Positions 42,688 to 51,915 of a DNA stretch of 64,000 nt are shown here, in pieces (position 1 is the first letter of the stretch; each line of letters starts with the position of its first letter). The notes beneath the pieces are model-generated. The model saw nothing but the letters and a program-made list of their open reading frames with translations. It did no database searches and was not told the DNA's origin. The position numbers and the translations under genes are program-made. The DNA is from Cylindrotheca closterium (Eukaryota > Bacillariophyta > Bacillariophyceae > Bacillariales > Bacillariaceae): NCBI GenBank assembly GCA_933822405.4, contig CAKOGP040001914.1, forward strand, positions 124,001-188,000, written 5' to 3'.

Positions 42688-44806
42688 TTATTGGACAATT
42701 TTCAGAATGGACTTGTCTACCATTTGCAATGTCACATCGTCCATGGCCCGCGCAATGGTAGCTTCCCCCTTTTTCTTGTCGACGTCCACCAGCTCACATA
42801 CCACATCCATGTTTCCAATGACTAGATTGAAGGCCAATCGTGCAATGACCCATTTCATTCCATGTACAAATCGAAAGGCTTCTTGTTCGGTGGGTGCTTC
42901 AAAAATGAATTCATTTCCTTTGGCCAACCTCAAGACGATGCTCCGGCTGGGCATGGCATAGGATTGGGCTCCCAAGGCATTATGGGAAGCTCGATCCAAG
43001 GTCCGAATGTCAAATAAATTCACTCCGTAGAATTGATCTCGTTCGCTCTCGTCCACCCACACCATGGCTGGACCCGAATGATTTGCATTGACAGGTGACT
43101 TGTGCCCATGTTGCAAGAATAGTACCACTGTAGTCGGATGTTTGGAGGATGGCTCCTTGTACCACATCATGCGATATCCCCTGTTGCTGATTTCCTGAAT
43201 AAAGTACTTGATAAAATTCTTGTCTTTTGGACTAGTAGCAGCAGCAGGGCTTTTGGGTGCCGTTGGAAAGCTGGGAGGTGTTTTCATAGCGGATCGTTTC
43301 TTGTCGGGAGTTATCGGAGTAGGAGTATTAATGTCAAAGTCTTGCGTCATTTTTTCATTGGAAGGTGGGGTTCGTTGATGTTGTCGTCTTGGTGGTGAGG
43401 CTGGTCGTTGCCTGTACTCCCGGTTGTGTTCCGGTGTCATGGTAATCTCGGACTGCACCGCCGAAGCCAAATCATCTGGTGGAGTATGATTGTGATTCAT
43501 TTGTTTGGCTCGTGATTGACGTTTGGGGGATTTGGAACTCGTGCCTCGTCGCTGATCCTCTCGAGACCGTCCTCTTCGACTCTTGCGGTCACTTCTGCCA
43601 CTTCGTCCACGACGATCCTGCTGCTGCTTGCGTCGCCTTCGTGGACTCCCTTGTTGATCTGGCGTCATGTACGAGTCGCTCCACTCGTCTGTTTCTTCCG
43701 AAGACGTGGCCGATTGCTCGTCGGCCCCAATCATGACCCGACACTTGCCCGTCACCATGTCCATGAATTCCTTGCGCGAACTGGGAATTCCTTCCAAAGT
43801 CATAGCTGCCGAAAAGATGGGATCCAACAAAGTTCCATCCTTTTCTCGTTTGGGTTGACAAGCTCCGTCCATGACATTACTGTTATCGTCATCTTCTTCT
43901 CTGAAAAAAGTATCATCTTCCCGTTTGATGAATGAATGTTCTTCATCTGTTTTGTTGGTGGTGGTGTCATCATGGTCGGTTTCGTCATGATTGTCTGTTG
44001 TAATTTGGTTGCCCTTGTCGCCGCCACCATGGAGCTCATTGGCTTCTTGTTCTCGCTTCTTTTGTGCCAGTTTCATTTTTCGCTTCCACGATTCTACCAC
44101 TTCCCCTTGACTCCTTCTCGATGGTGAAGAAGGATTGGTTGCTGAGCCGTCATTATCATCATCGATTGCGTCCAAATCATTCGTGTCTAATTGCTTTTGT
44201 TTTCGAATCCGTTGCATGGGCGATACAGCTTCTTCTAATAGAGAACTATTGTCATCTAGTTGCAATTTCTCCTTGATTCCTGGGACAGCGGTAGCAGCAG
44301 CAGCATTGTTATTGTTGCTGCTGAAACTGGTAGGATCCTGGGCGGTTGTCATGGCAATCGCAGGTTCGTCTGGGACAAGCCAACAAGCATCAATGAATCC
44401 CTTGGATTGTCCTTTGGTAGTAAGCTGGCGTTCTTCTTGTGACGAAGGCGCTGGATTGCTAGACATAAAGGTGGCACCTATATTGTTGAAGGTGCTGGCA
44501 ATGTCCTTCGATAGCTGTTCGACGGCATTACTCAAGTCGTTGGTGGGAGAGGAAACAGACGCATTGCTGTTGTTGGTGTAGCTGTGAGCGTTGCTGATTA
44601 CGGAAGCTTGTAGGGATTCTTTCGACTCTTTCGATTCTGCAATGGAATTGGATTCCATCTTTAGTGTTGCTGTTTGTGGCGTTTGTGCAAAAGTAGGTAA
44701 CACTAAAATATAATAAAAGGAGAGGATAGGTCAGTGTCAGTATAAACCCTTGATTTGGCGCACCTTGTTGGTGTTGTTGTTTGTCTCTTGTTTTGTGCGA
44801 CCACAC
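42688..44806 (-). CDS. Large disordered protein with C-terminal PH-like domain
   Basis: 685 residues in exons 44806-44764 and 44702-42688. The open frame does not begin with ATG at 44703; a splice acceptor (TTTTAG) just before it and a start exon at 44806 (MWSHKTRDKQ) restore frame. The next in-frame ATG, 44658, is an alternative start. Residues 1-500 are Ser/Asn/Asp-rich, with basic Arg-Ser-rich runs (RGRSGRSDRKSRRGRSRE). The last ~170 residues (IKYFIQEISNRGYRMMWYKE, then FIFEAPTEQEAFRFVHGMKW) look like a PH-like fold: strands, then an amphipathic helix. Basic Ser-rich runs suggest phosphorylation or RNA contact. No enzyme motif. Unrecognised beyond the domain guess. Confidence 0.65.
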
Positions 44807-45283
44807 GAGCCAATGCTTGTCGTCGCAGCGTCGGATTGGCTTGGCGTTGGCCTGTCTGGCTCGATAATCGACTGGTTCGAGTCAAGTAATCTAGGAATGT
44901 TATGGATCTTACCAAGGATCTTACCTAGGATCTTACCTACCAGTACCAGGTACCTGCTGTACCTATTGTTCACTTTGACACACTCCAATCGATACTAGAC
45001 GATTGGGTTTGGAATCATAGTATAGTATTCACATAGTGCCGCTTCGGGTGAATCGGGTTTCGCCCAATCGCTGCTGGGTTTGTTGCTGTTGTTCCGTTGT
45101 TCTCGTTGCTGAATTTGGCTTGGTCGTAGCTACTGGTCTAGCTAATGAAACTTATTTTCTTCCTCTTCTTCTTCTGTTACTTCTTTACCGTAATGATGGG
45201 TGAATCATCTCTGCGAAAAAAGGTGGTGTGAATAAACTGGCTGGCTTGGAATGACTATACAAGAAATTATGTAGGCTGAATTA
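44807..45283. other. Intergenic with short tandem and palindromic motifs
   Basis: Contains three copies of GGATCTTACC[T/A]A (about 44904-44938) followed by TACCAGTACCAGGTACCTG (44937-44955). No gene seen. Confidence 0.5.
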
Positions 45284-46120
45284 CTAGAGTGGTCGTAGTA
45301 CCTTTCGGCTAGGACCAAAAGATTTGACGTTCTTTTTGCGTGTTTTCATTTCCAGCTGTGCATTCTCAAACGCTGCCAGTCGTGGCTCAAACAAAAAGCC
45401 CATCGAATGCAGTACACCAAATCGATCCATGGTCATTGTCGATTGCAATCCGGATACACGCAACTTGTATTGGCGTCGTTGCGACTTTACCCATGTGGCC
45501 AAAGCGGGATTCTCAGGGTAAGTCGATGGGACATTGCAATGACCACTGGATTGCTGGAAATCCTTGAGTTCGTCGATCCTTTCGAACCACGCAGCCGCGT
45601 GTGAGTGAAATACAAAGCCAACCGACTCGAGCTGTTCGAGACGACTGGTGGTCAAAGTAGAAGAGCCATTGTTGCCAATGAATTTATTGTATTGGTGGCG
45701 CTGTCTCTTCACCCATCGAGCAAGAGCAGCGTCGGCTGAGTACGAGTGTGGAACACAGCAATGTCCGAACTCGTTCTTGAAATTGATGAGCCTTTGGAAA
45801 GACGATTTCCACTTCTTGTCTTGGTACGGTCTGAATCGAGGAATCCTCTCTGCCACATTTGTGCGACTCCAGCCTGAGGAGGAGGTCAAAGAAACATCGT
45901 CGCATTGGTCGTGATAGAAAGATGCAACGACGATGGGTTCGTCCTTGAAGGTCATGTTCTGCTCAGGATCAGTCTCTGATTGATCCGAGCTTGAAACTCG
46001 GAAGGGGAGAGGCTCCATTTTGGGATCTCCCAAAGGATCCTCAAACGATTGAACAGGAAGATCTAGTAACGGAGACGGAAGAGGCTGTCTCAGGAGTGCC
46101 AGGAGACATTCCTCGAGCAT
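45284..46120 (-). CDS. Helicase-associated-domain protein
   Basis: 278 residues, at least two helicase-associated (HA) repeats of about 70 residues: WKSSFQRLINFKNEFGHCCV..LARWVKRQRHQYNKF and WFERIDELKDFQQSSGHCNV..LATWVKSQRRQYKLR. HA domains are thought to bind nucleic acid, and diatoms carry many stand-alone HA proteins. No helicase core is present. The start is the first in-frame ATG (46120, MLEECLL); the frame is open a little further up without an ATG until a stop, so an upstream exon is possible. A ~110-bp fragment of this gene lies at 47.5 kb. Confidence 0.75.
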   Translation of the reverse strand: MLEECLLALLRQPLPSPLLDLPVQSFEDPLGDPKMEPLPFRVSSSDQSETDPEQNMTFKDEPIVVASFYHDQCDDVSLTSSSGWSRTNVAERIPRFRPYQDKKWKSSFQRLINFKNEFGHCCVPHSYSADAALARWVKRQRHQYNKFIGNNGSSTLTTSRLEQLESVGFVFHSHAAAWFERIDELKDFQQSSGHCNVPSTYPENPALATWVKSQRRQYKLRVSGLQSTMTMDRFGVLHSMGFLFEPRLAAFENAQLEMKTRKKNVKSFGPSRKVLRPL

Positions 46121-46878
46121 TGCGAGTCTCCGTGACAGTGGTGGAAGCCGCAATCGTTTTTGCAAGTTTTTGGGGTATCAGCCATTCTTTTCTTTTCAGT
46201 TGTGTTTTGATTTTGTGAGTTTTGGCCAAAACTAAAACTTGCTTCAGACAAAGCAGATTTCACTCCTCTTCAACGTCTCACAAGGCTCTCCCACATTGTA
46301 ACATTGACCGCCACCAAAATGCGAATTGTTGAAAGTAATCGTACACTACCGGTAGAGAACATGAACCCAAACCCGAAAAGTGTATACAATCTTTGCGAGG
46401 ATGCACAGCGACTCCGATTTTCGACAAACTGCGAACAGTACTCGTACCCCTGGTACTTTGGAATGACTGTTCGTGACGGCGACGACACATAGCCTTTAGT
46501 AGAATACGACGATTGATTCCCATTTGCGACGAACTTCTGCCCACGGTAGAATACCTGGAGTTCCACCTGGTATCTCAAAACCTGTTGAAAATCTCTGGCC
46601 AATTTATTGCTGGACACATCAAAGCCTTCGTCTATAGATCATATTTAATATTTGTCGCAATCAGACAAAGGCTTTGTCGACAATGACCTGCGGTATCAAA
46701 ACGAAGTTAGAGAACAAATGAAGAACGGAGCAAACTTCCTCCTCTCACGAGCCAGAAGGTAATCACAGTATCCCTCGGCCTTTCCCGAATATTTTGCTAC
46801 AGTATCCGCTCACAATCTTTGTTGTGACCTATTGGAAGTGTACACCATCCCTTGGATACATACAATTCAAGCAACAAA

Positions 46879-47196
46879 ATGCCAAGCAACGAAGCCTCCC
46901 TCACATGTTATTCACGAAGCCGCATACCAGAAGATCACAATGAGGACTCTCTCGTCTCATTATTCATTGCAGCATCTGTCCAATCTTCCGCAAGTCCACC
47001 GCAAGCGGTTTCATTGCCTTTCTCTTCTTTTTCTTTTCCTTCTGGCAGCCAAGGCAACCAAACAACAAGTGTCTTGGAGCTTCTTTCGGAGGTCGCCAAT
47101 CTAATTGAAGAAGGAGACTCTCGTGGGATCGATGGCCCCTTCCAACTCGTCACCAATGAGGCTCTTTCTTCTTCCCACGGAAAACAAGAACAGTAA
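46879..47196 (+). CDS. Array small protein G
   Basis: 105 residues. Starts MPSNEASLTCYSRSR and has DSLVSLFIAASVQSS, a Phe/Ser-rich middle, SVLELLSEVANLIEEGDSRGI and GPFQLVTNEALSSSHG, ending in KQEQ. It is one of the more divergent copies and lies beyond the two interrupting genes. The upstream element is at about 46732-46762. Confidence 0.68.
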   Translation: MPSNEASLTCYSRSRIPEDHNEDSLVSLFIAASVQSSASPPQAVSLPFSSFSFPSGSQGNQTTSVLELLSEVANLIEEGDSRGIDGPFQLVTNEALSSSHGKQEQ

Positions 47197-47497
47197 ACAA
47201 GACGAAGAATCCATACTATAGGGACCGTGACAGGTTTTTCTATTTAAAACATCAATATAATAAATCCATGACTTTTTCTAACATCAATGAATCTGTGAAC
47301 ATGAAGTGAACCGATTTGAAATCATACTCTATGATCCAAGTATTTATACACTATTGATTGTCTGATTGTCCTTGCAAACAGCTCTTGTTGATCTGGGTGG
47401 TGTGTGCGGGGTCTCGTATGTGCTGGCTCTCTATCGACTGGTTCGAGCTTCTGTTATAACAAACGTACGAGATTCTAAAAGAACGCCAGTTATAGAA

Positions 47498-47609
47498 GTT
47501 TCTTGTTCTGGTGACGCTGTCTCTGCGCCCATCGAGCAAGAGCAGCGTCGGCTGAGTACGAGTGCGGAACACAGCAATGTCCGAAGTCGTTGTTGAACTT
47601 GATGAGCCT
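47498..47609 (-). pseudogene. Fragment of the helicase-associated-domain gene
   Basis: The stretch 47520-47609 closely matches 45705-45795 (shared ATCGAGCAAGAGCAGCG and GGCTGAGTACGAGTG runs), in the same orientation. It is an isolated piece of the first HA repeat inside an array spacer and has no open frame of its own. Confidence 0.8.
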
Positions 47610-48429
47610 AACTAGGTACGTGTACGAGTACCACAACAGAAGTCGGAGCCCTTGGTTGCAGAAGCCACTGACCGCCCAAATACGAATAAGCGGTTATAGG
47701 TTCTATCCGATCTAGAGACCATGAGGGTTCAAAATAGCGACTACAAAGTGTATATGTACAATTTTGGTAAGAACACGGCGACTCCGATTTGCAACAAACT
47801 TCTGTGCACGGCACCACCAACACTGGCAACAATTCTACCTTTGAATGACTGCTCAACGGCGATGAAGCGTGTTTTAACAAGAGCCCTGCGAGATTCCGTT
47901 CGGCGGCAAACTTCTGCGCACAGTACCGACAATACCTGGAGTCTGGTACGGATCGTACTGTAGTGGAATGCCCGGCCATTTTATCGATGGTCGCTTTTGT
48001 GGACGGCAAAGCCAATAGTCCAAATAACTTCGAAACTGTACCAGGTACCTATCATATACCTACAGGTTCCGGACGGAATTTATATACTCGGACTTCGTTT
48101 CAATACCGCAAATCACTTGGCGACAACAAAGCCTTTGAGAGAACAAATGAAGAATGGAACCACAGTATCTCCGATCTGCAGCTATCTTCGAAAAGCAGGG
48201 AACTTCAAGAAGACCTGCAAATGCGAAAAGTTTGGTGGTTGCGGATCGCGGGTATACCCGGTAGACCTTCGAAACTGTGATTCCCGGCTTTACTGTACTA
48301 GCAACACTGAGGAGCACCCGCGATTTATGAAAATTTGTTTCGCTTCAGAAATTAAGTATTCATTCATTATTCAAACTCGACAAAAAGTGGTAGTTCCCAT
48401 CATCCCTTCGATACATTTCAAGAAACAAA

Positions 48430-48733
48430 ATGCCAAACAACGCAGTATCCTCCAATTCAACAAGTCGAATGCCAGAAGAAGATGTCAATCAAGACTCTCT
48501 CATCTCATTCTTGATTGGTGCAGCATCTGTCCCATATCGTTCCCTTTCTCTTCTTCTTCTGACAGCCACAGCAGCCAAAAAACAAATCTCTTGCAGATTT
48601 TTTCCGAGGCAGCCAACTCAATCCAAGGCGACGAAATCGATGATCTCTCCCAGCTCACCAACAAGGCTCTTCCTGGTGATCTCTCCCAGCAGACCAAAAA
48701 GGCTCTTCCATCTTCGCATGAGAAAAACAGTAA
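48430..48733 (+). pseudogene. Array copy H, frame-broken
   Basis: Starts well (MPNNAVSSNSTSRMPE, then QDSLISFLIGAASV). Compared with copy G, about 30 bp are then missing and the frame shifts near 48530. The continuation is in another frame (NLLQIFSEAANSIQGD, EIDDLSQLTNKALP), with a 36-bp in-frame tandem duplication (DLSQLTNKALPG / DLSQQTKKALPS). A second 1-bp change destroys the normal AAACAGTAA stop. Copy H is probably non-functional. Confidence 0.72.
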
Positions 48734-48880
48734 ATCAAACGAATTGTCACACGACTGCATATTGCATAACTACTTGACGATCACTTTTTGAAACATCAAT
48801 AAATTTGTTAAGCAGGAAACGCACTCTTTTTTGCTGTACCTAGTGAAATGATAGCATTGCTGTCTGCGTGAACTGTTTCA

Positions 48881-51667
48881 TCAGAGTGACCACACGTTCC
48901 AAGAACTCTTCTTGTTGTTCTGATCCATTTTCGCAGCCAGCTCGGGAATGTGTTCCTTTAACTGCTCCTCCAAATGGGGCACAAAGTAGTGGTCTACCTT
49001 CTTGTGGACGTAACAATTGTACTTCCACCCGTCATCACCCTTGGATTCGTCAACCTCACTCATGTCTTCCGGATACGGACTCCCCAATCGACAGGTGCCG
49101 TATCCTTCGTATCCTGCCTTGCAAGTTTCTTCCCAATGGACAGTATCTTGTGTGGCCACCGCCTTGGTGTGAAGCATGAGACCTTCGGTAACCTCATTGC
49201 CAAATCGTTGTAGCTGGTCAGGAAAAGCAGTCCATTTCTTGTATTTGAGCCCCGAGTTTTCAATATCTTCCATGTTCCGGTTGGACGTCTTGGTGACAGT
49301 ACTGTAGTGAATAAAGTGATGCATAACATAGTCGGGCCGATAGATTTGTTTCTCGGCTGGCATTTGCTGGACCTTTTCACCAGGCTTTTGGCGATCACAG
49401 TTGTAGGCCTGAAGCATGGTGTAGTTCATGGGGATACGCAAATTGAAGCAGCGTTGTTCTCGTCCGCAATCGTTCTTGCCAAACATGACATTGGGGGTTC
49501 TGAAGCGAAGCAGTAAGGAAAATGGCGAATTAGACGACTTGAATCATTATGACTTCCTTCACCATTTCAAAACATCGTATATTGACTTACTCAATGAACC
49601 GCCTTCTAGGCCAAGCTCTCCAGGAGCCAAAGGATATCACCTTGTTTCCTTCCTCTTCCAGTCTGTCAATGAGTTGAGTAGCAGTCGTCAAATTGCCCAT
49701 GGGTACCAAATATTCGTCAATATCGAATTGGGCGATCCAATCCACATGCGGTCCAAAACGTAATCGACAACTAGCCTCGGCTGCATATTGGGACGATCGC
49801 TCTCCAGGACAATCCACATTGTTCTGAAAAGCAATGACACAGAGAGAGAGACGATGGATGAGTGAGATGATGCATTCAGAAGTGCATCATCATGATATCT
49901 TCAAAGTCATATAGTAGTACTTACTGGATTGTTGTTGCAGACAGTACTCGGCCAATTAATGACTGTAACCAAATCTGGTGGAAACATGTCCGCCACCGGT
50001 TGCAGCGAGACTTCTGGACCGTGGACGCCCGAGTTGTCATAAAGGTAAAAGTGCTCGACTCCCAACATGCGATTGTAAGTGATCCATTCGAACAATCGTC
50101 GTTGGCCATCGTTTATGGCAAATCGTTCTCCTCTTGTAGTATACCCTGCACTTGCCCATAGGCAAGAAACTAGCCTATGCTTCTTTTCAATGACTGTTGT
50201 CGGTTGACCCAAATCGAGTTTGTCTTCGGGGGGGTCTTCTATCACATTGGGAGGCTCCTCTTCCCCCTGGTAGGTCATTAGAGATGGCTTGCAAATGGGA
50301 ATATTAGTCCACCGTCCCGAATCCTTGATCTTGGGTATAATGTGGTTGGATCCCCATTGCTTTTCCAAATCAAACCTTGGCGTCGAAAAGCCCGAAGTTG
50401 CTTTGCTATTGGAATAGTAAGGTTTCAAAAAGGATGCTGGATGGCCATATCTTGGCGGCGTCCTTATGGGAACAATGTCCAAAAACAGTGTGGCATAGTC
50501 ATCGATCACAGAGGATCCTTTTTGCACAATTTCTTGAAGTGACTCGGGGACTGGACACTGAAACAAGAGTTGGGATGTATGCACTTGCTTATTGTCTCGT
50601 CCATGGTCATGAAACAACACCTTTTGGTGTTTTCGCAACGAGGCCCATTCGTAATCAAAATTGAAGACACTAAGAGTAGTTTCATCCACATTCAATTTGT
50701 CGGAAGTAAACCGACACAAGAATCGTGTGGCTACCCCATCCAGATCTGCATTTTCGTGATTCGCCAATCGATACCGTTGCTCGCCCTTGTCGGTGCTGGA
50801 AATCCGTTGTATAGGAACGTGTTCAAAGAGTGCAATGTGCGGTTCAAAATGCTTGAGGGCTTCTACATCGTCTTTTGAATGCCCCGTCCGACACCGTCGT
50901 TTGTTTTGTGCCACAATTTGAATCATCTTGCCGTCATGCGAAGGAAAGACATCATGAATCCATGGTAAGAATGGATCTCCATCGGGATAGTCGTCCACTG
51001 GCCATTGTTCGACTAATCGACTACACGATTTGACTGCTGAGAATTCTTGTTGAATCAAATCCTCACTGGTCCAAGGCCTCAATGGCAGGGGGGCACTAGC
51101 TGCAGTATTCAAATCGTTGCGACTCAGAAAATCCTCGTCAATTGGTTCCAGATAGGCCGACAATCTTCTGTGAGGAGGAGGACCACCAGTGCTGTCACCA
51201 ATATCGGATTCTTTCTGTTGATTTGATGCTGCCAACGGCAATTGTTCGGGTTGGACACCCTTGCCAAACTCTCGGGTACCAGGAGCAATCACCTTGCGTA
51301 CGTACGAGTCTTGTCTTGGCTGCGGTTTGGCAATTTGCTGCTTTTGTTGGTTTGCATAAGATTGCGTATCTTGACGAGGGGCTTCTTCCTTTGACACCCG
51401 TGGTTTTGATATCATTATGGGTTTGGAATTGCTGGATGGATGTGCATTATTGGCCACAATCTCTTGCTGAAAAGGTGTCTTCGCTTCGGGACACGGCTGA
51501 GCAGATTCATCAGCACTTTTCAGAGCCATCAAGATTGCAAATAAATATATTGACAAGAATGTAAAGGAGACTGTGACGAGCATTCGAGCGGAAAGCTTCC
51601 AAGGAGCACCAGACGTCGACCCCTTTGGTTTGCCTCCCATTTTGTTGCTTGGTATTCGAACCTTCAT
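48881..51667 (-). CDS. GT92-type Golgi glycosyltransferase, copy 1
   Basis: Probable type II membrane glycosyltransferase (864 residues). Exons are 51667-49925, 49823-49591 and 49499-48881, with introns of 101 and 91 bp. A short basic cytoplasmic part precedes a membrane anchor (about residues 30-50, MLVTVSFTFLSIYLFAIL), then a stem with Pro/Gln/Ser-rich sequence. The catalytic part shows the family pattern: FAINDGQRRLFEWITYNRML, YLYDNSG, and the donor-metal motif QFDIDEYLVP (DID), followed by SWRAWPRRRF, YNCDRQKPGEK and HYSTVT. Donor and acceptor sugars are unknown; relatives galactosylate N-glycan fucose. It is in tandem with copy 2, 248 bp away, same strand. Confidence 0.85.
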
Positions 51668-51915
51668 GATTTGTGACTTTAATGATGTTCAATGTAATTG
51701 ATAAGGCAACCAATGGGAGTTGAACGATAGAGAAGAGATGCTGCACTGTATGGAAAGCAAGACAGGCATCACCAACGACATCGACAAGAATGAAAACCTC
51801 GAAATGACAACAATTTGAAGATGATATTGGTCGAATAAGTCGACAGAAGCACAAAGGCCTAAGTAAGAAAGTACCAGGTACAACCGTATCTCGAATGCTC
51901 AATGTGCAACTATTC

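Larger units (their letters stand above)
35684..48733. repeat. Dispersed tandem array of a ~100-residue protein gene
   Basis: Seven intact and two broken copies, all on the plus strand, spread over 13 kb with two unrelated genes in the middle. Shared ends at protein level: start MPNNE-like, then DSL[IL]SL.GSS.QSS; end L[ET]IL..AV[ED]LTRED.YEIDDLFQL....LPSHGPKQ. The stop context (CAAAGCAGTAA) and a 3' flank with TGAATGCAT..TGCA are also shared. Spacers are about 0.5-1.5 kb and hold no other ORF I can support; 38218-38764, 39089-40596, 40891-41834, 42141-42687 and 47197-48429 are such spacers. Confidence 0.8.

Noticed and set aside
44870..44900. tRNA-like GGTTCGAGTC near 44.88 kb (also 47.44 kb)
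   Set aside because: No acceptor-stem pairing or D-arm could be built around the T-loop-like string.
35684..48733. Array as a transposon or satellite family
   Set aside because: No terminal inverted repeats, target-site duplications or transposase; protein-level conservation at both ends with free middle fits genes better.
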